Source of the DNA: Planotetraspora sp. A-T 1434
GTDB lineage: Bacteria > Actinomycetota > Actinomycetes > Streptosporangiales > Streptosporangiaceae
Assembly: GCF_025420585.1 (NCBI RefSeq)
Contig: NZ_JAOEGB010000031.1
Span: 1-64,000 of the forward strand
Length of the DNA stretch: 64,000 nucleotides
Direction of reading: 5' to 3'
The notes under the pieces are model-generated. The model saw nothing but the letters and a program-made list of their open reading frames with translations. It searched no databases and was not told where the DNA came from. Each line of letters starts with the position of its first letter. Within the stretch, counting starts at the first letter, position 1. A program made the position numbers and the translations under genes. Shown in pieces: positions 45,407 through 55,500 of the stretch.

Positions 45407-46863
45407 GCTGCCCCGTTCACGGCCCCTGTGTCGCCCGCGCCGGGTGTCAGGGCGGTGGCCAGCCCATTTATCGTGGCGTTGAGCTGGGAGACGGCACTAC
45501 TGAGCCGCGACAGCTCGTCGCTAACGATCTCGTGAACCGTCACCGGGATCTCCTCGAGGGTCTTCGAGAGGACGAGGGGAAGCCGGTCAAGGACGTCACG
45601 CGTCTCCTCGAGCGCCTGGACGGTCCGCCCGGCGGTATCGGAGACCATCTCGACCCGGGCGGCGTGGGCGCCGGCGGTGTCCGCCCAGTCGCCGAGGGCC
45701 TCACGCACCTCGCTGCCGGTGTGCCCGAACGCCGAGGTGAGCGTGCTGCTCGCGGCCGTCACCGCCTGTGTGATCTGCTCGCCGGTCCGGCCCACCGCAC
45801 CGTCCACGCCGCCGACGGCTGCCTTGATCCCAGACGCGGCGCCGACCAGCTCACCCACCCGCGCGTCAAGACTCTGGACGGAGTCGCGTACGGCCTGGCC
45901 GGTCAGCGTGGTGACCTGGTCGAGCGCCACCCGCACTCCCTGTGTCGCGTCCAGGATCGCCATGCCCAGCTGGTCGCCCACGCGGTCCACCGCCTGGTCC
46001 GTCTTCTCGCCGACGGAGTCGATCGCGTACGCGGTGCGGTCCACCGCCTGCGTGAGGGTCTCGGCCGAGGCGTTCACCGCGCTGAGATGCTTGTCCATGA
46101 TCTGGAGCGAGCTCTGCACGTCTGTCGCGCTGGAGACGAGCGCTCCGGCGGCCTCGTGCGCGACCTCCAAGGCCTTCTCCAGGGCTTCCACGACCTGCTT
46201 CTGAACTCTGCGGACCGTGTTGCCCATCTTGCCGAGCTCGCTCGCGCTTTTGGTGAGCTCCGCCTGGAATCGGGCGGGAGACGCCAGCCGTACCTGGCCG
46301 AAGCTCAGGGTCGCCCTGGTGAGAGCGGACAGAAGGCGGGGGCGCAACTCGTCTGCCTGCTCGCTGGCCCGCTCGTCCTCCCACCGATGCATATAGCGCT
46401 CCAGCAGGGTGACGACGATTAGCAGGCCGATGGTGCTGAGCGTCATCATCGCCACGTTGTCGAACTTCCACAGGCCGGCCAGCTTGCCGTCGAAGCCCTG
46501 CTGCCACATCTCGAGGAAGGGCCGACGCGCCGTCTCGACGCCTCCATCCTTGAGAGCCTCGCCGTAGGCGGTGGTCGCCATCTTCAGTCCAGACCAGGTG
46601 GTCGCGATGGGAAGGAAGACCAGCACGGCCTGGATGTAGTGGATAAACTTGGCGATCTTCTGCCAAGTCGGTGAATACGGAACGATCACCAGCACCGTGT
46701 CGTCTGGCGGGAAAGCGGCGAACAGGTCTACCTCGCACCACAGGTCCGCTTTGGCGGGGTCGTTCAACGCGTCCGCCAGCTCAATCAGCTGATCGGAACG
46801 GGCGGCCAGCGCCGGGTGCCCGGCAAGCTCGCGAAACTCGGCGGCAAGCTTCTGGTCCGTCAC
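45403..46863 (-). CDS. membrane protein with long helical tail (ZorA-like candidate)
   Basis: 486 residues from GTG 46863. Two membrane helices are seen at about 73-95 (FIHYIQAVLVFLPIATTW) and 143-166 (MMTLSTIGLLIVVTLLERYM). They are followed by ~300 residues of continuous helix with heptad-like and repeat-like patterns (Val/Ala/Asp/Gln rich). ZorA of Zorya systems also joins membrane helices to a long cytoplasmic tail, but it has a full MotA domain that is not evident here. It is the first gene of the large operon. Confidence 0.65.
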   Translation of the reverse strand: MTDQKLAAEFRELAGHPALAARSDQLIELADALNDPAKADLWCEVDLFAAFPPDDTVLVIVPYSPTWQKIAKFIHYIQAVLVFLPIATTWSGLKMATTAYGEALKDGGVETARRPFLEMWQQGFDGKLAGLWKFDNVAMMTLSTIGLLIVVTLLERYMHRWEDERASEQADELRPRLLSALTRATLSFGQVRLASPARFQAELTKSASELGKMGNTVRRVQKQVVEALEKALEVAHEAAGALVSSATDVQSSLQIMDKHLSAVNASAETLTQAVDRTAYAIDSVGEKTDQAVDRVGDQLGMAILDATQGVRVALDQVTTLTGQAVRDSVQSLDARVGELVGAASGIKAAVGGVDGAVGRTGEQITQAVTAASSTLTSAFGHTGSEVREALGDWADTAGAHAARVEMVSDTAGRTVQALEETRDVLDRLPLVLSKTLEEIPVTVHEIVSDELSRLSSAVSQLNATINGLATALTPGAGDTGAVNGAA

Positions 46864-46916
46864 GGAAGACCGACGTCCTCTCGTCAGGTTTGGTGCAGCA
46901 TCAAATGGGATTCCGG

Positions 46917-46978
46917 ATGGACCGGTCCATGCGGATGAGATCTGCGTGATCTTTTCGGTTCCTTGGTGATGATGTCAA
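46917..46978 (-). promoter_or_regulatory. candidate promoter and palindromic operator of the large operon
   Basis: On the minus strand TTGACA (46978-46973) is a perfect -35 box, with AAAAGA or AAAGAT 17-18 bases downstream as a weak -10. About 20 bases further, ATGGACCGGTCCAT (46917-46930) is a perfect 14-bp palindrome, placed just after the expected transcription start and 54 bases before the GTG start. This would suit a repressor site controlling the whole operon. Confidence 0.45.
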
Positions 46979-47075
46979 CGATTGAGCAGGTAAATGGTTA
47001 GAAATGCCTATAGATGCCTGTGGTGAGAGTCCTCAGAGGTCTTGCGTTCGTCTCTGGAAGACCCTTCGCCACTCG

Positions 47076-47675
47076 TCAGCGGCGGACGAGGGTCCAGGTG
47101 CCGTCGGCGTGGATGGTGACCAGGCGGGTTCCGGTGGGGAGCAGGGCCTTGCCGCGGTAGCGGCCGATCTCGTTGAACAGCAGGTCGCCGTAGGTGCCGA
47201 GGCGCGTGTAGCTGTACACGATGAAGTTGGCTTCGCCGTTGTGCGCGGCGCGGACGGTGCGTAGGCCGCGGGTGGGGGAGAGTTTGAGCACCTGGTCGCC
47301 GGTGTCGCGGATGGTGGCGGCGCACCAGCAGCGGGCCTGGGTCACGGGCTTGAACGCCGCGGTCCAGGCGCCGTCGGCCTTGATCTCCAGGCCGATGGTG
47401 CCCTTGGTGTTGTAGGCGTTGTAGAGGACGGTGCCGTCGTAGGGGCCGATCTCGTTGACCAGCAGTTCTTGCTTCTTCCCGCGCGGGTCGATCGTGTAGA
47501 CGATGAAGTTGGCCTCGCCGTCGTGGGTGAAGCGGATGAGGCCGGGCTTCTTGGTGGCCTGGATCCGGATGACCTCGTCGCCCTCGCCGCGGAATGTCGT
47601 GTCGGCGTGGGCGGCGGTGGGTGTGGTGAGCGCGGCGGCGGTCAGGGCCAGTACGGCGAGCATGCGGCGGAACAT
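47076..47675 (-). CDS. secreted protein with two tandem repeats
   Basis: 199 residues. A Sec signal (MFRRMLAVLALTAAALTTPT, cleavage after AHA) is followed by two ~75-residue beta-rich repeats. Each contains an Asn-Phe-Ile-Val-Tyr block (HDGEANFIVYTIDPRG and HNGEANFIVYSYTRLG), NEIGxYxG, and DGxWT. A CWC motif lies between them. ATG 47675 follows GGAGAACACC. No function is recognised; the fold is probably a small extracellular beta-sandwich. Last gene of a three-gene operon. Confidence 0.75.
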   Translation of the reverse strand: MFRRMLAVLALTAAALTTPTAAHADTTFRGEGDEVIRIQATKKPGLIRFTHDGEANFIVYTIDPRGKKQELLVNEIGPYDGTVLYNAYNTKGTIGLEIKADGAWTAAFKPVTQARCWCAATIRDTGDQVLKLSPTRGLRTVRAAHNGEANFIVYSYTRLGTYGDLLFNEIGRYRGKALLPTGTRLVTIHADGTWTLVRR

Positions 47676-47685
47676 GGTGTTCTCC

Positions 47686-48711
47686 TCAGGAGGGGTAGCG
47701 GTCGGTCCAGTTGTTGGGAAGGGACGGATCGGCCATGAGGTCGAAGGTGATTTCGTAGATGGTCTGGCGGCCCTCCACGACGTCGATCCAGTCGGCGGGC
47801 AGCGCCTTGACTCCGTGCTGGGCGCCGAGGAGGTTGCCGCAGATGGCGCCGGTGGAGTCGGAGTCGCCGGAGTGATTGACCGCCAGGAGGAGCGCCTTTC
47901 TGGGGTCGGGCTCGGCGAGCGCGCAGTAGACGGCGATGGCGAGGGCCTCGTCCGCGACCCATCCGGCTCCGAGTGATTCCACCGCTTCCGCGGTGGGTGG
48001 AGGACCGGCGGACAGGTGGACGGCGGCGCGCAGCGCGCTGAGGGTCTCCTCGTGCGCGGGGTAGCGGGGCAGGTGGTCGACAGCATGCTGTACGGCCTGC
48101 TGCAGGGAGTCGCCGTGCACCAGGTCGTGGATGATCGCGGCGAACGCGCCGGCCGACAGTGAGGCGGTGGCGTGCCCGTGGGTGAGATACGAGCATCGGG
48201 CCGCCGTCTCGAAGGGATCGAATCGCGCGAGCCCAAAGGGGGCTGAGCGCATGACGGTTCCGCAGCCCTTGGAGAGCGGGTTGATCTCACCGATGGAGCC
48301 GGGGGCGGGGACGTCGAGGTGCCGTCTACCGGCGTACAGCCCGGACAGGCAGGCGTTGCCTGGTGCTCGTCGCGCGTACAGCCAGCGCTGTTCGCGGAGC
48401 CAGCCGTTGCGCAGGCTGTCGTCGGGGGCCGGCGGTTCGGTGTACTGCTGGGTGTGGAGCCAGCGGACGTATGCGTCGCGGACGGCCACGATCACGTCGG
48501 TATGGTGGAGGTGTGCCCGGATCAGCCCTTCGGCGGTGAACAGGGTCATCTGGGTGTCGTCGGTGACCTGGGTCGAGACCATGTCCGGTAGTCCGTCCGG
48601 CCCGTGCCAGGCGCGGATCTGGTCGAGGGACATGAACTCGATCGGGTTGCCCAGGGCGTCTCCGATGGCGCCGCCGAGCATGCAGCCCATGACGCGGGAG
48701 TAGTGCCTCAT
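47686..48711 (-). CDS. ADP-ribosylglycohydrolase (DraG family)
   Basis: 341 residues, full length. Metal-binding motifs of the family are present: GGAIGDALGNPIEF at the N-terminus, QVTDDTQMTLFTAEGL, SYLTHGHATASLSAG, and NHSGDSDSTGAICGNLLG. Such enzymes remove ADP-ribose from protein or nucleic acid. No ADP-ribosyltransferase is seen nearby. It starts three bases after the DUF4352 gene and ends ten bases before the secreted-protein start, so the three are co-transcribed. Confidence 0.9.
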   Translation of the reverse strand: MRHYSRVMGCMLGGAIGDALGNPIEFMSLDQIRAWHGPDGLPDMVSTQVTDDTQMTLFTAEGLIRAHLHHTDVIVAVRDAYVRWLHTQQYTEPPAPDDSLRNGWLREQRWLYARRAPGNACLSGLYAGRRHLDVPAPGSIGEINPLSKGCGTVMRSAPFGLARFDPFETAARCSYLTHGHATASLSAGAFAAIIHDLVHGDSLQQAVQHAVDHLPRYPAHEETLSALRAAVHLSAGPPPTAEAVESLGAGWVADEALAIAVYCALAEPDPRKALLLAVNHSGDSDSTGAICGNLLGAQHGVKALPADWIDVVEGRQTIYEITFDLMADPSLPNNWTDRYPS

Positions 48712-48714
48712 GTC

Positions 48715-49386
48715 TCACCTGGCCAGGGAGACGGTCACGCCGTCGGAGAACATCGAGTCGTGCAGCTCGACGGCCTTGAGCGTGACGTTCTTCGGGAGGT
48801 CGAAGAGCAGGATGCCGTTGACCGCGTTGCCGGGGTTGATGTTGTTGAGGAAGGCGTTGGAGTCCTTCAACCCGAGTGCCGCGGCGCCGGAGTCGGCGTC
48901 GAACTGACGGCCCTTGCCGTCGATGAGCTTCTGCGCCGAGTCGGTGAACATCTGGGCCTCGTCGCCGATGTTCTTCACGGTCAGGTGCACCATGACGTAC
49001 TGTCCCTGGGCCTTGGAGACCATAAAGCCCTCGCCGACCTGCGAGAGCCCCTTCTCGACCCGCGTGACTTTGAACGCGAACTTTCCGTCCTTGACGACGT
49101 CACCGATGCGGGCCGGCTTCGGCTCGTCGGCGGACTCCGTGTCCGTGGCGTCGTCGTCCGCGGCTTTCTTGTCCGTGCTCTTCTCGTCAGGGGCGGAGGC
49201 CACCGTGGTCTCGGTGCCGCCAGAATGCCCGTTGCCGATGATCGTGCCGAGCACGATCAAGCCCATTAGCACTGCGGCGCCGATCAGCACGGCCTTGAGG
49301 CAGCCGCCGCCCTTCTTCTGCACGATCACGGTCTGCGGGTACGGCTGCGGGTAGCCCTGCTGCGGCTGCTGGGGGTTTCCATGCAT
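48715..49386 (-). CDS. DUF4352 membrane-anchored protein
   Basis: 223 residues from ATG 49386 (MHGNPQQPQQG). A Gln/Pro/Tyr-rich cytoplasmic segment is followed by one membrane helix (CLKAVLIGAAVLMGLIVLGT), an acidic linker, then a DUF4352 immunoglobulin-like domain (FAFKVTRVEKGLSQVGEG, YVMVHLTVKNIGDEAQMF, GILLFDLPKNVTLKAVEL). It probably faces the cell exterior. The frame is open to 49476, but 49386 gives the usual family start. Confidence 0.8.
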   Translation of the reverse strand: MHGNPQQPQQGYPQPYPQTVIVQKKGGGCLKAVLIGAAVLMGLIVLGTIIGNGHSGGTETTVASAPDEKSTDKKAADDDATDTESADEPKPARIGDVVKDGKFAFKVTRVEKGLSQVGEGFMVSKAQGQYVMVHLTVKNIGDEAQMFTDSAQKLIDGKGRQFDADSGAAALGLKDSNAFLNNINPGNAVNGILLFDLPKNVTLKAVELHDSMFSDGVTVSLAR

Positions 49387-49460
49387 GGGGAAGCTCTCTG
49401 TACTGTCGCCGCCGAGGTTCTGGCGGCCGGGGCGAGTAAGGCCCGGCAAGTACAGCACAT

Positions 49461-49477
49461 TGTGAATCGGATCCACA
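49461..49477. promoter_or_regulatory. imperfect palindrome in the divergent gap
   Basis: TGTGAATCGGATCCACA matches its own reverse complement at 14 of 17 positions. It lies between the DUF4352 operon (minus) and the broken kinase gene (plus). TTGCGA (49491-49496) with TACTGT (49513-49518) at 16 bases is a possible plus-strand promoter; TTGTGG overlapping the palindrome with TGTACT 18 bases on is a possible minus-strand one. All are weak. Confidence 0.3.
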
Positions 49478-49534
49478 ACTAATTCACCGGTTGCGATTGA
49501 CGTGAAGCGGTGTACTGTTCCTTCTGGCGCACAG

Positions 49535-50545
<1,011 letters not shown>

Positions 50546-52594
50546 TCAGGCATCCCCCCACCGGTCGGACACGACTTCATGGCCTCGGACTGCCAAGACT
50601 TTCGCGAAATCTCGTTGGCGATTACGAATACCGTGCACGAGCATGACATTGCGGGCACCGACCTCATCCGCGATTTCGAGCAGTCCTCGCTTGTCCGCGT
50701 GGGCCGACAGGCGCATCATCTGAACTCGAGCGTTCAGCGGCACGCTCTTCTCCACGCCCCGGTCGTGGAGAACCAGGTGGGAAGCCTGCTCCTCGACCAG
50801 CCTGAGCAGCTTGGCACCGCCGGACTCCTCATCCTGGTATCCGGAGAGGAACAGGGCGCTGCGGGCTTCCGGCAGGATCCGGGTCGCCCACTCGACGGCC
50901 GGCCCGCCGGAGAGCATGCCTGAAGTCGTGATCACGACGCCGGACGTGAACAGGTCCAGATCGTCGGGGCGCTTGGCCCGGGACACATTGCCCCCAAGTA
51001 TGCGCAAGGGAGACGCGCGGTCGATCGTGATGCGTTCGAAGGACGCCGTGATGTCGGCCGCCATCCCGTCGACGAGGACGGGCACGTGGGGCAGATGACG
51101 CGTCATGATCATGGCGAGCTCTTGCGCCCTGCCGAGCGCGAAGGCCGGGATGAGAACCCGGCCCCCGGCCGAATAGACCTCCTCGACGGCCCGGACCAAA
51201 TCCTTGACGCGAATTTCCCGCGTGGAATGGTCTTCAGCGCAGCATGTGGATTCCATGACGAGTAGATCCGCGTCCAGGGCCGAGTCCGGTATGGAGTAAC
51301 CGTCCACGGTCTCCTGTCGGAATCCCGAGATGTCACCTGTCACCACGACGCGCTGGCCGCCGGCCTGGACGACGACGCCCGCAGCGCCGAGGATGTGACC
51401 GGCGGGGAACAGCTCGACGCTGATGTCACCGATCTTGCGCCGGACACCTAAGGGGACTTCCTCACAGTTCTGCGAGGCGGTTTCGACCGCCTCGCGCCCG
51501 TACAAAGCGTCACTGTCGACGCCCCACCGGCGATTCACGCGCTCGCGTTCACTCATGAGTTTCGCCGAGTCCGCCCACATGCGTGGCATCAACTGCGCCG
51601 TCTCCGGGGTGGCGAGGATCCGTACTTCCGGCACCAGTTCGACCAGAGCCGGGATGTAGCCGCAGTGGTCGATGTGGGCGTGTGTGACCACCACAGCGTC
51701 GATCGGCCCTGACAGTGCCTCGTCCATCCCGCGCGGGGGCAGTGCGGGATCACCGGGACGCAGGCCCGCGTCGACCAACAGGCGCGTATGGCCGGCTTCG
51801 ACGAGCACGCAGGATCCGCCGATCTCGGTTGCGCCGCCGAGGGGACGAACACGAAGGTGCCGCTCCCGGGTGACAGTCACCCGAGGGGATGCGGACACGA
51901 GCGTGGGAGGTGCGACGATCATCTGAAGCGCGGTGATGAGAGCCTGGGGTTCGATCCCGGCCGCTTTCGCCGCCTGGAGGACGAGGGGCGCAGGCTCATT
52001 CGCCGTTTGCCGCTTGAGATTGCGCGGATCCCGGGCTTCAGGTCCCTCGTCCGCAGCTTCCGGCGTTTGCTGCAGGACCGCAAGCAGACTGGAGGCGATG
52101 GCTCGGGGGTCGTGCAGCCTGCGTTGCAGGGCCGCCACCTGAGTGTCCAGCTCCTCCGCTCGGTTCTCCACGTCGGCGAGCGCGCTGGTGGCATTCTGAA
52201 GTGCTACGGCGGCATGGTCATGCCGCCCCTTGGCCATTTCCAGCCTGCTTCTCAGCTGATTGAGTTTGTCCTGATGGCGCCGGCGAAGGTTCTGCCTGGC
52301 AAGCCTTTCTCTGCTCAGCTGCAGCGCCACCCTGAGCCCGGCCTGGACGACGTCGTCGTCGGGGGACAGGACGAGCGTGGTGAGGGCTCGCAGTTCCGGT
52401 TGATCGCGGCGGATCTGGACCCTTGCCCGGACCTGGTCGCGAAGCCCGCGCACCTGAAGCAGCGCATCAAGAAGCAGTTGACGCCGCTCGGTGACGAAGC
52501 GCTCGGCGTCGTGCTCCTGACCGGCCAGCATCGGCCGGGACAGGAGCAGTTCCGCTGCCGTACGGAGGATGGGCAGGAGGGGGTCGGACGTCAT
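50546..52594 (-). CDS. beta-CASP metallo-beta-lactamase nuclease with coiled-coil N-terminus
   Basis: 682 residues. Residues 1-220 are helical with a coiled-coil segment (about 90-165). The MBL domain starts near 240 (LGGATEIGGSCVLVEAG), with the zinc motif VVVTHAHIDHCGYIPALV near 300. The beta-CASP region follows, with LFPAGHILGAAGVVV, GRVLIPAFALGRAQE, TSGMLSGGPAVEW and the C-terminal MMRLSAHADKRGL. This is the CPSF73/RNase J-like architecture of RNA or DNA nucleases. The ATG at 52594 overlaps the stop of the giant ATPase gene (ATGA), so the two work together. Confidence 0.85.
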   Translation of the reverse strand: MTSDPLLPILRTAAELLLSRPMLAGQEHDAERFVTERRQLLLDALLQVRGLRDQVRARVQIRRDQPELRALTTLVLSPDDDVVQAGLRVALQLSRERLARQNLRRRHQDKLNQLRSRLEMAKGRHDHAAVALQNATSALADVENRAEELDTQVAALQRRLHDPRAIASSLLAVLQQTPEAADEGPEARDPRNLKRQTANEPAPLVLQAAKAAGIEPQALITALQMIVAPPTLVSASPRVTVTRERHLRVRPLGGATEIGGSCVLVEAGHTRLLVDAGLRPGDPALPPRGMDEALSGPIDAVVVTHAHIDHCGYIPALVELVPEVRILATPETAQLMPRMWADSAKLMSERERVNRRWGVDSDALYGREAVETASQNCEEVPLGVRRKIGDISVELFPAGHILGAAGVVVQAGGQRVVVTGDISGFRQETVDGYSIPDSALDADLLVMESTCCAEDHSTREIRVKDLVRAVEEVYSAGGRVLIPAFALGRAQELAMIMTRHLPHVPVLVDGMAADITASFERITIDRASPLRILGGNVSRAKRPDDLDLFTSGVVITTSGMLSGGPAVEWATRILPEARSALFLSGYQDEESGGAKLLRLVEEQASHLVLHDRGVEKSVPLNARVQMMRLSAHADKRGLLEIADEVGARNVMLVHGIRNRQRDFAKVLAVRGHEVVSDRWGDA

Positions 52595-55500
52595 CGAGCC
52601 AGTCCCATCCGCTGGGTCGCCTCCAGGACGACGGGTTCGAGCCGGAGCTTCCCGTCGCTGTGCGCGACCAGCGCTCCAAGAATCCGAAGCACCTCGACCA
52701 AGTCGGCGGTGGAGACGAAGCCCTCCTCCTGGAGGCTTGGTTCCGACAGGGGGTGCCCTTCCTCCTCCGCTCCTGCCAGGGCAAGGAGATCGGCGAGGGT
52801 TTCCGAGCCCTCGGCGATCTCGGTCTGCTCAACCAGCGTGTGCCATGCGGCGCTGATGGCCTTACCGGACAGCACTCCGGTCAGGCGCACGAACTCCGCG
52901 GGCGTCTGTCGCACGTACGTCCGGCAGGCCTCCAGGGCGTGCTCCCGGTCCGCACCGTTGTCGGTGAGCTCGCGGATCACTCTGCTGATCAGCACCGGCC
53001 ATCCCCCTGTCGCTCGCAACAGCGCGTCCTGACTTGGCTCGTCCTGGAAGCCGAGACCCACCTCATGCATCCACTGCCGGATGCCGGGACGGTTGAAGCG
53101 CTGCAGTTCGACGAGGTCCGCGGCGGTGGTCAGGTCGCGTAGGCCGCCGTCTCTCTGGTCCTGGCCGGTCGTAACCCACTGTGAAGCGTGGTCGGAAGGT
53201 GAGATCAACACGACGGCGAGCGTGCCCTTGGCCGGCATGGAGATCGCCCTCGCCGCCGTCCGGGCCATCGCGGTCGCCTTCATGTGGGACAGGCCGGAAA
53301 GGTCGACGATGATGATGTCGTGATCCGAGCTCTGCGCGGCCCGCTGCTGTGCACCGTCGAAGGTGAGACCGCCCACCCCGACCCGCCAGGTGTGGGCCTG
53401 CTTATGGCGCTCCGCCGCCTCCTCCAGAGCGGTCGCCACCCGATCGATCTGCAGAGCGGGGGATCCGGCGATGAGGTGCAGGACGTTACGCGGGCTGAGT
53501 AGCCGCGTCACCTGGCTGCCCGTCAGGGGGGAGCGTTCGCCATGGCCCTTGTAGGCGTCCCGATAGGACTGGGCGTCGAAGGAGTCGGGCAGCTCGAACG
53601 TCTCGGCCTGCCCGAGCACGGCCTCGACCTCGTCGGCTCCGCCGAGCAGATTGAGGATGTGCGGAGTGCGGAGGCGGTAACGCTCCCCCTCTGCGGCGAG
53701 GACGCCCAGGTTGACGCATTCTTCGAGCAGCCCTCGGAAACCGTCGTTGCTGGCGTCCTTGAAGCCCTGCGGCCACCACTCCTGGCACTCTGTCCGTAGT
53801 TGATTGGCCGTCATCGTGACGTCCGTTCCTGCATCGAGGGCGTGGAACGCCACGGTGTACGCGATGACCTTGTATCGCTTGTCCAGGTTCAGGGTCCACT
53901 CGAAGCGGTCGCGGAAACCGCGCGCCAGCTTGTTGTCCCGCCAGACCGCTTCCACGTCCTCGCGCGTGATCTCGTACGGGAGCCCCGTATGAGCCGCCGA
54001 GATCCGGCGCAGCCGTGTCAGCAGCGCGTCTGCGAACAGCTGGATGAGCGCGGGGGCGTTGTTCGCCTCGGCGATGACGCGCGCCGCAAGGCGTGCGGGG
54101 AAACGGAACCCGAGCGCCGCCAGAGGCTTCGTCAGCAGGTTGTAGGCGTCCTGTGGATCGAGCGGCCCGACCGCGATGGGCGTCCCCAGATGGGCCAGGG
54201 GCTGATTCGGCAGGCTCTGGAACCGGGCCGTCTGGTGCAGGCCGGCGAAGACCACCTTGACCCGCCGGTTCGTCTCGTCCATCAGGTTGCGCAGCGCGAT
54301 GACATTGCTGAAGGAGGCGTCTCGTGCGTCCTTGTTGAGGAACTCGTCGGCCTCGTCCAGGAGGATCAGCAGCTGTCGAGCCGGATCGCCGGCGATCCAT
54401 TCCTTCACCTCGCGGCAGATCTCCTGGGGATCGGTCAGCGAGGCCGCGGAACGTGGCAACACTTCGGCCTCCGAGAGCCTCCCGGCGAGCATCGGCCACA
54501 GCGCGGTGACCGGTGCGACCCTGCCGATGTTCTGGATGACCTCGGAGATGACCTTCCGGTTCTCGTCAGTCTTCCGGACGTTGCGCTCGGCCTTCCGGAG
54601 CAGAGCCGACTTGCCGAGCTGTCGCCCCCCGTACACGAACGAGGACCCGGTCCGGCCGGTGACTTCCTGCAACTGGTCCGACCGCCCGTAGAACATCTCT
54701 TCAGGCACATCCCCAGTAGGTGCGTAGGGGTTTGTCGCGGTGAACGGAGCCAGCAGGCTCACGGTCGAGGTCCAGTTCGCATCGGGAAGGCAGGCGAGAT
54801 AGCTAACCGCGACATGGTCGAGAACCGCCGCGACGGGCGATGGGCGCCTGCGGCTCGCCATGGCCAGGTGGCGGCGCTGTTCGGCGGAGAGGACGCCGAA
54901 GTAGAAGACCAGCACCGTCTGGTCTTGCGGCTGGTCCTTCAGCCATTCGATGACCTGCTGCGGTCCCGGCGGCTTCCATACAAGCAGGAGCCGGAGCCTG
55001 TCGCCAGAGGGACTCATCCGGGATCCGAATGCCGGCAGTAGCGGCTCACCGATCGTTCGAGCCTGGTCCAGGGTGATCCAGAGCCGGTTCTGTTCCTCCC
55101 GGGAGGCCCCCTGGTCTCCTTCGAGGCCGATCAACTGCAGGATCGCCGTGATGGCGGACCTCAGGTTTCCGGCTGCCTTCGGCCCTTGGGCCAAGGCCTG
55201 CCACATCCGCACGCCGTACTCTGCCACTCCCCGCCGACCTCTCGGAATCGCGGAGATCGATAGTCCGGTCCGGAGCAGCAGGTTCTCCAGGTCGGGGTCG
55301 GAGACCTCGTTCCCGGTGTGTAGCGCGTCCTTGAGCCGCTGCACCCACTCCGCGCCTTCGCGCCCCCTCTGCTGCCCGGGTAGGCGGGCCGCCATGTCCT
55401 CGAAGGACTGTGGAAAATGCGGGAAGAACCGATCGAGGTGGTCGATGGCTTCGGAGATCTCGGGCAGCCGGTTCCCGGCCTTCGCCTGCGCCGTGAACTC

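Noticed and set aside
44879-46863. A canonical Zorya system
   Set aside because: The membrane proteins lack a clear MotA domain and OmpA motif, and no ZorC, ZorD or ZorE homologue is adjacent.
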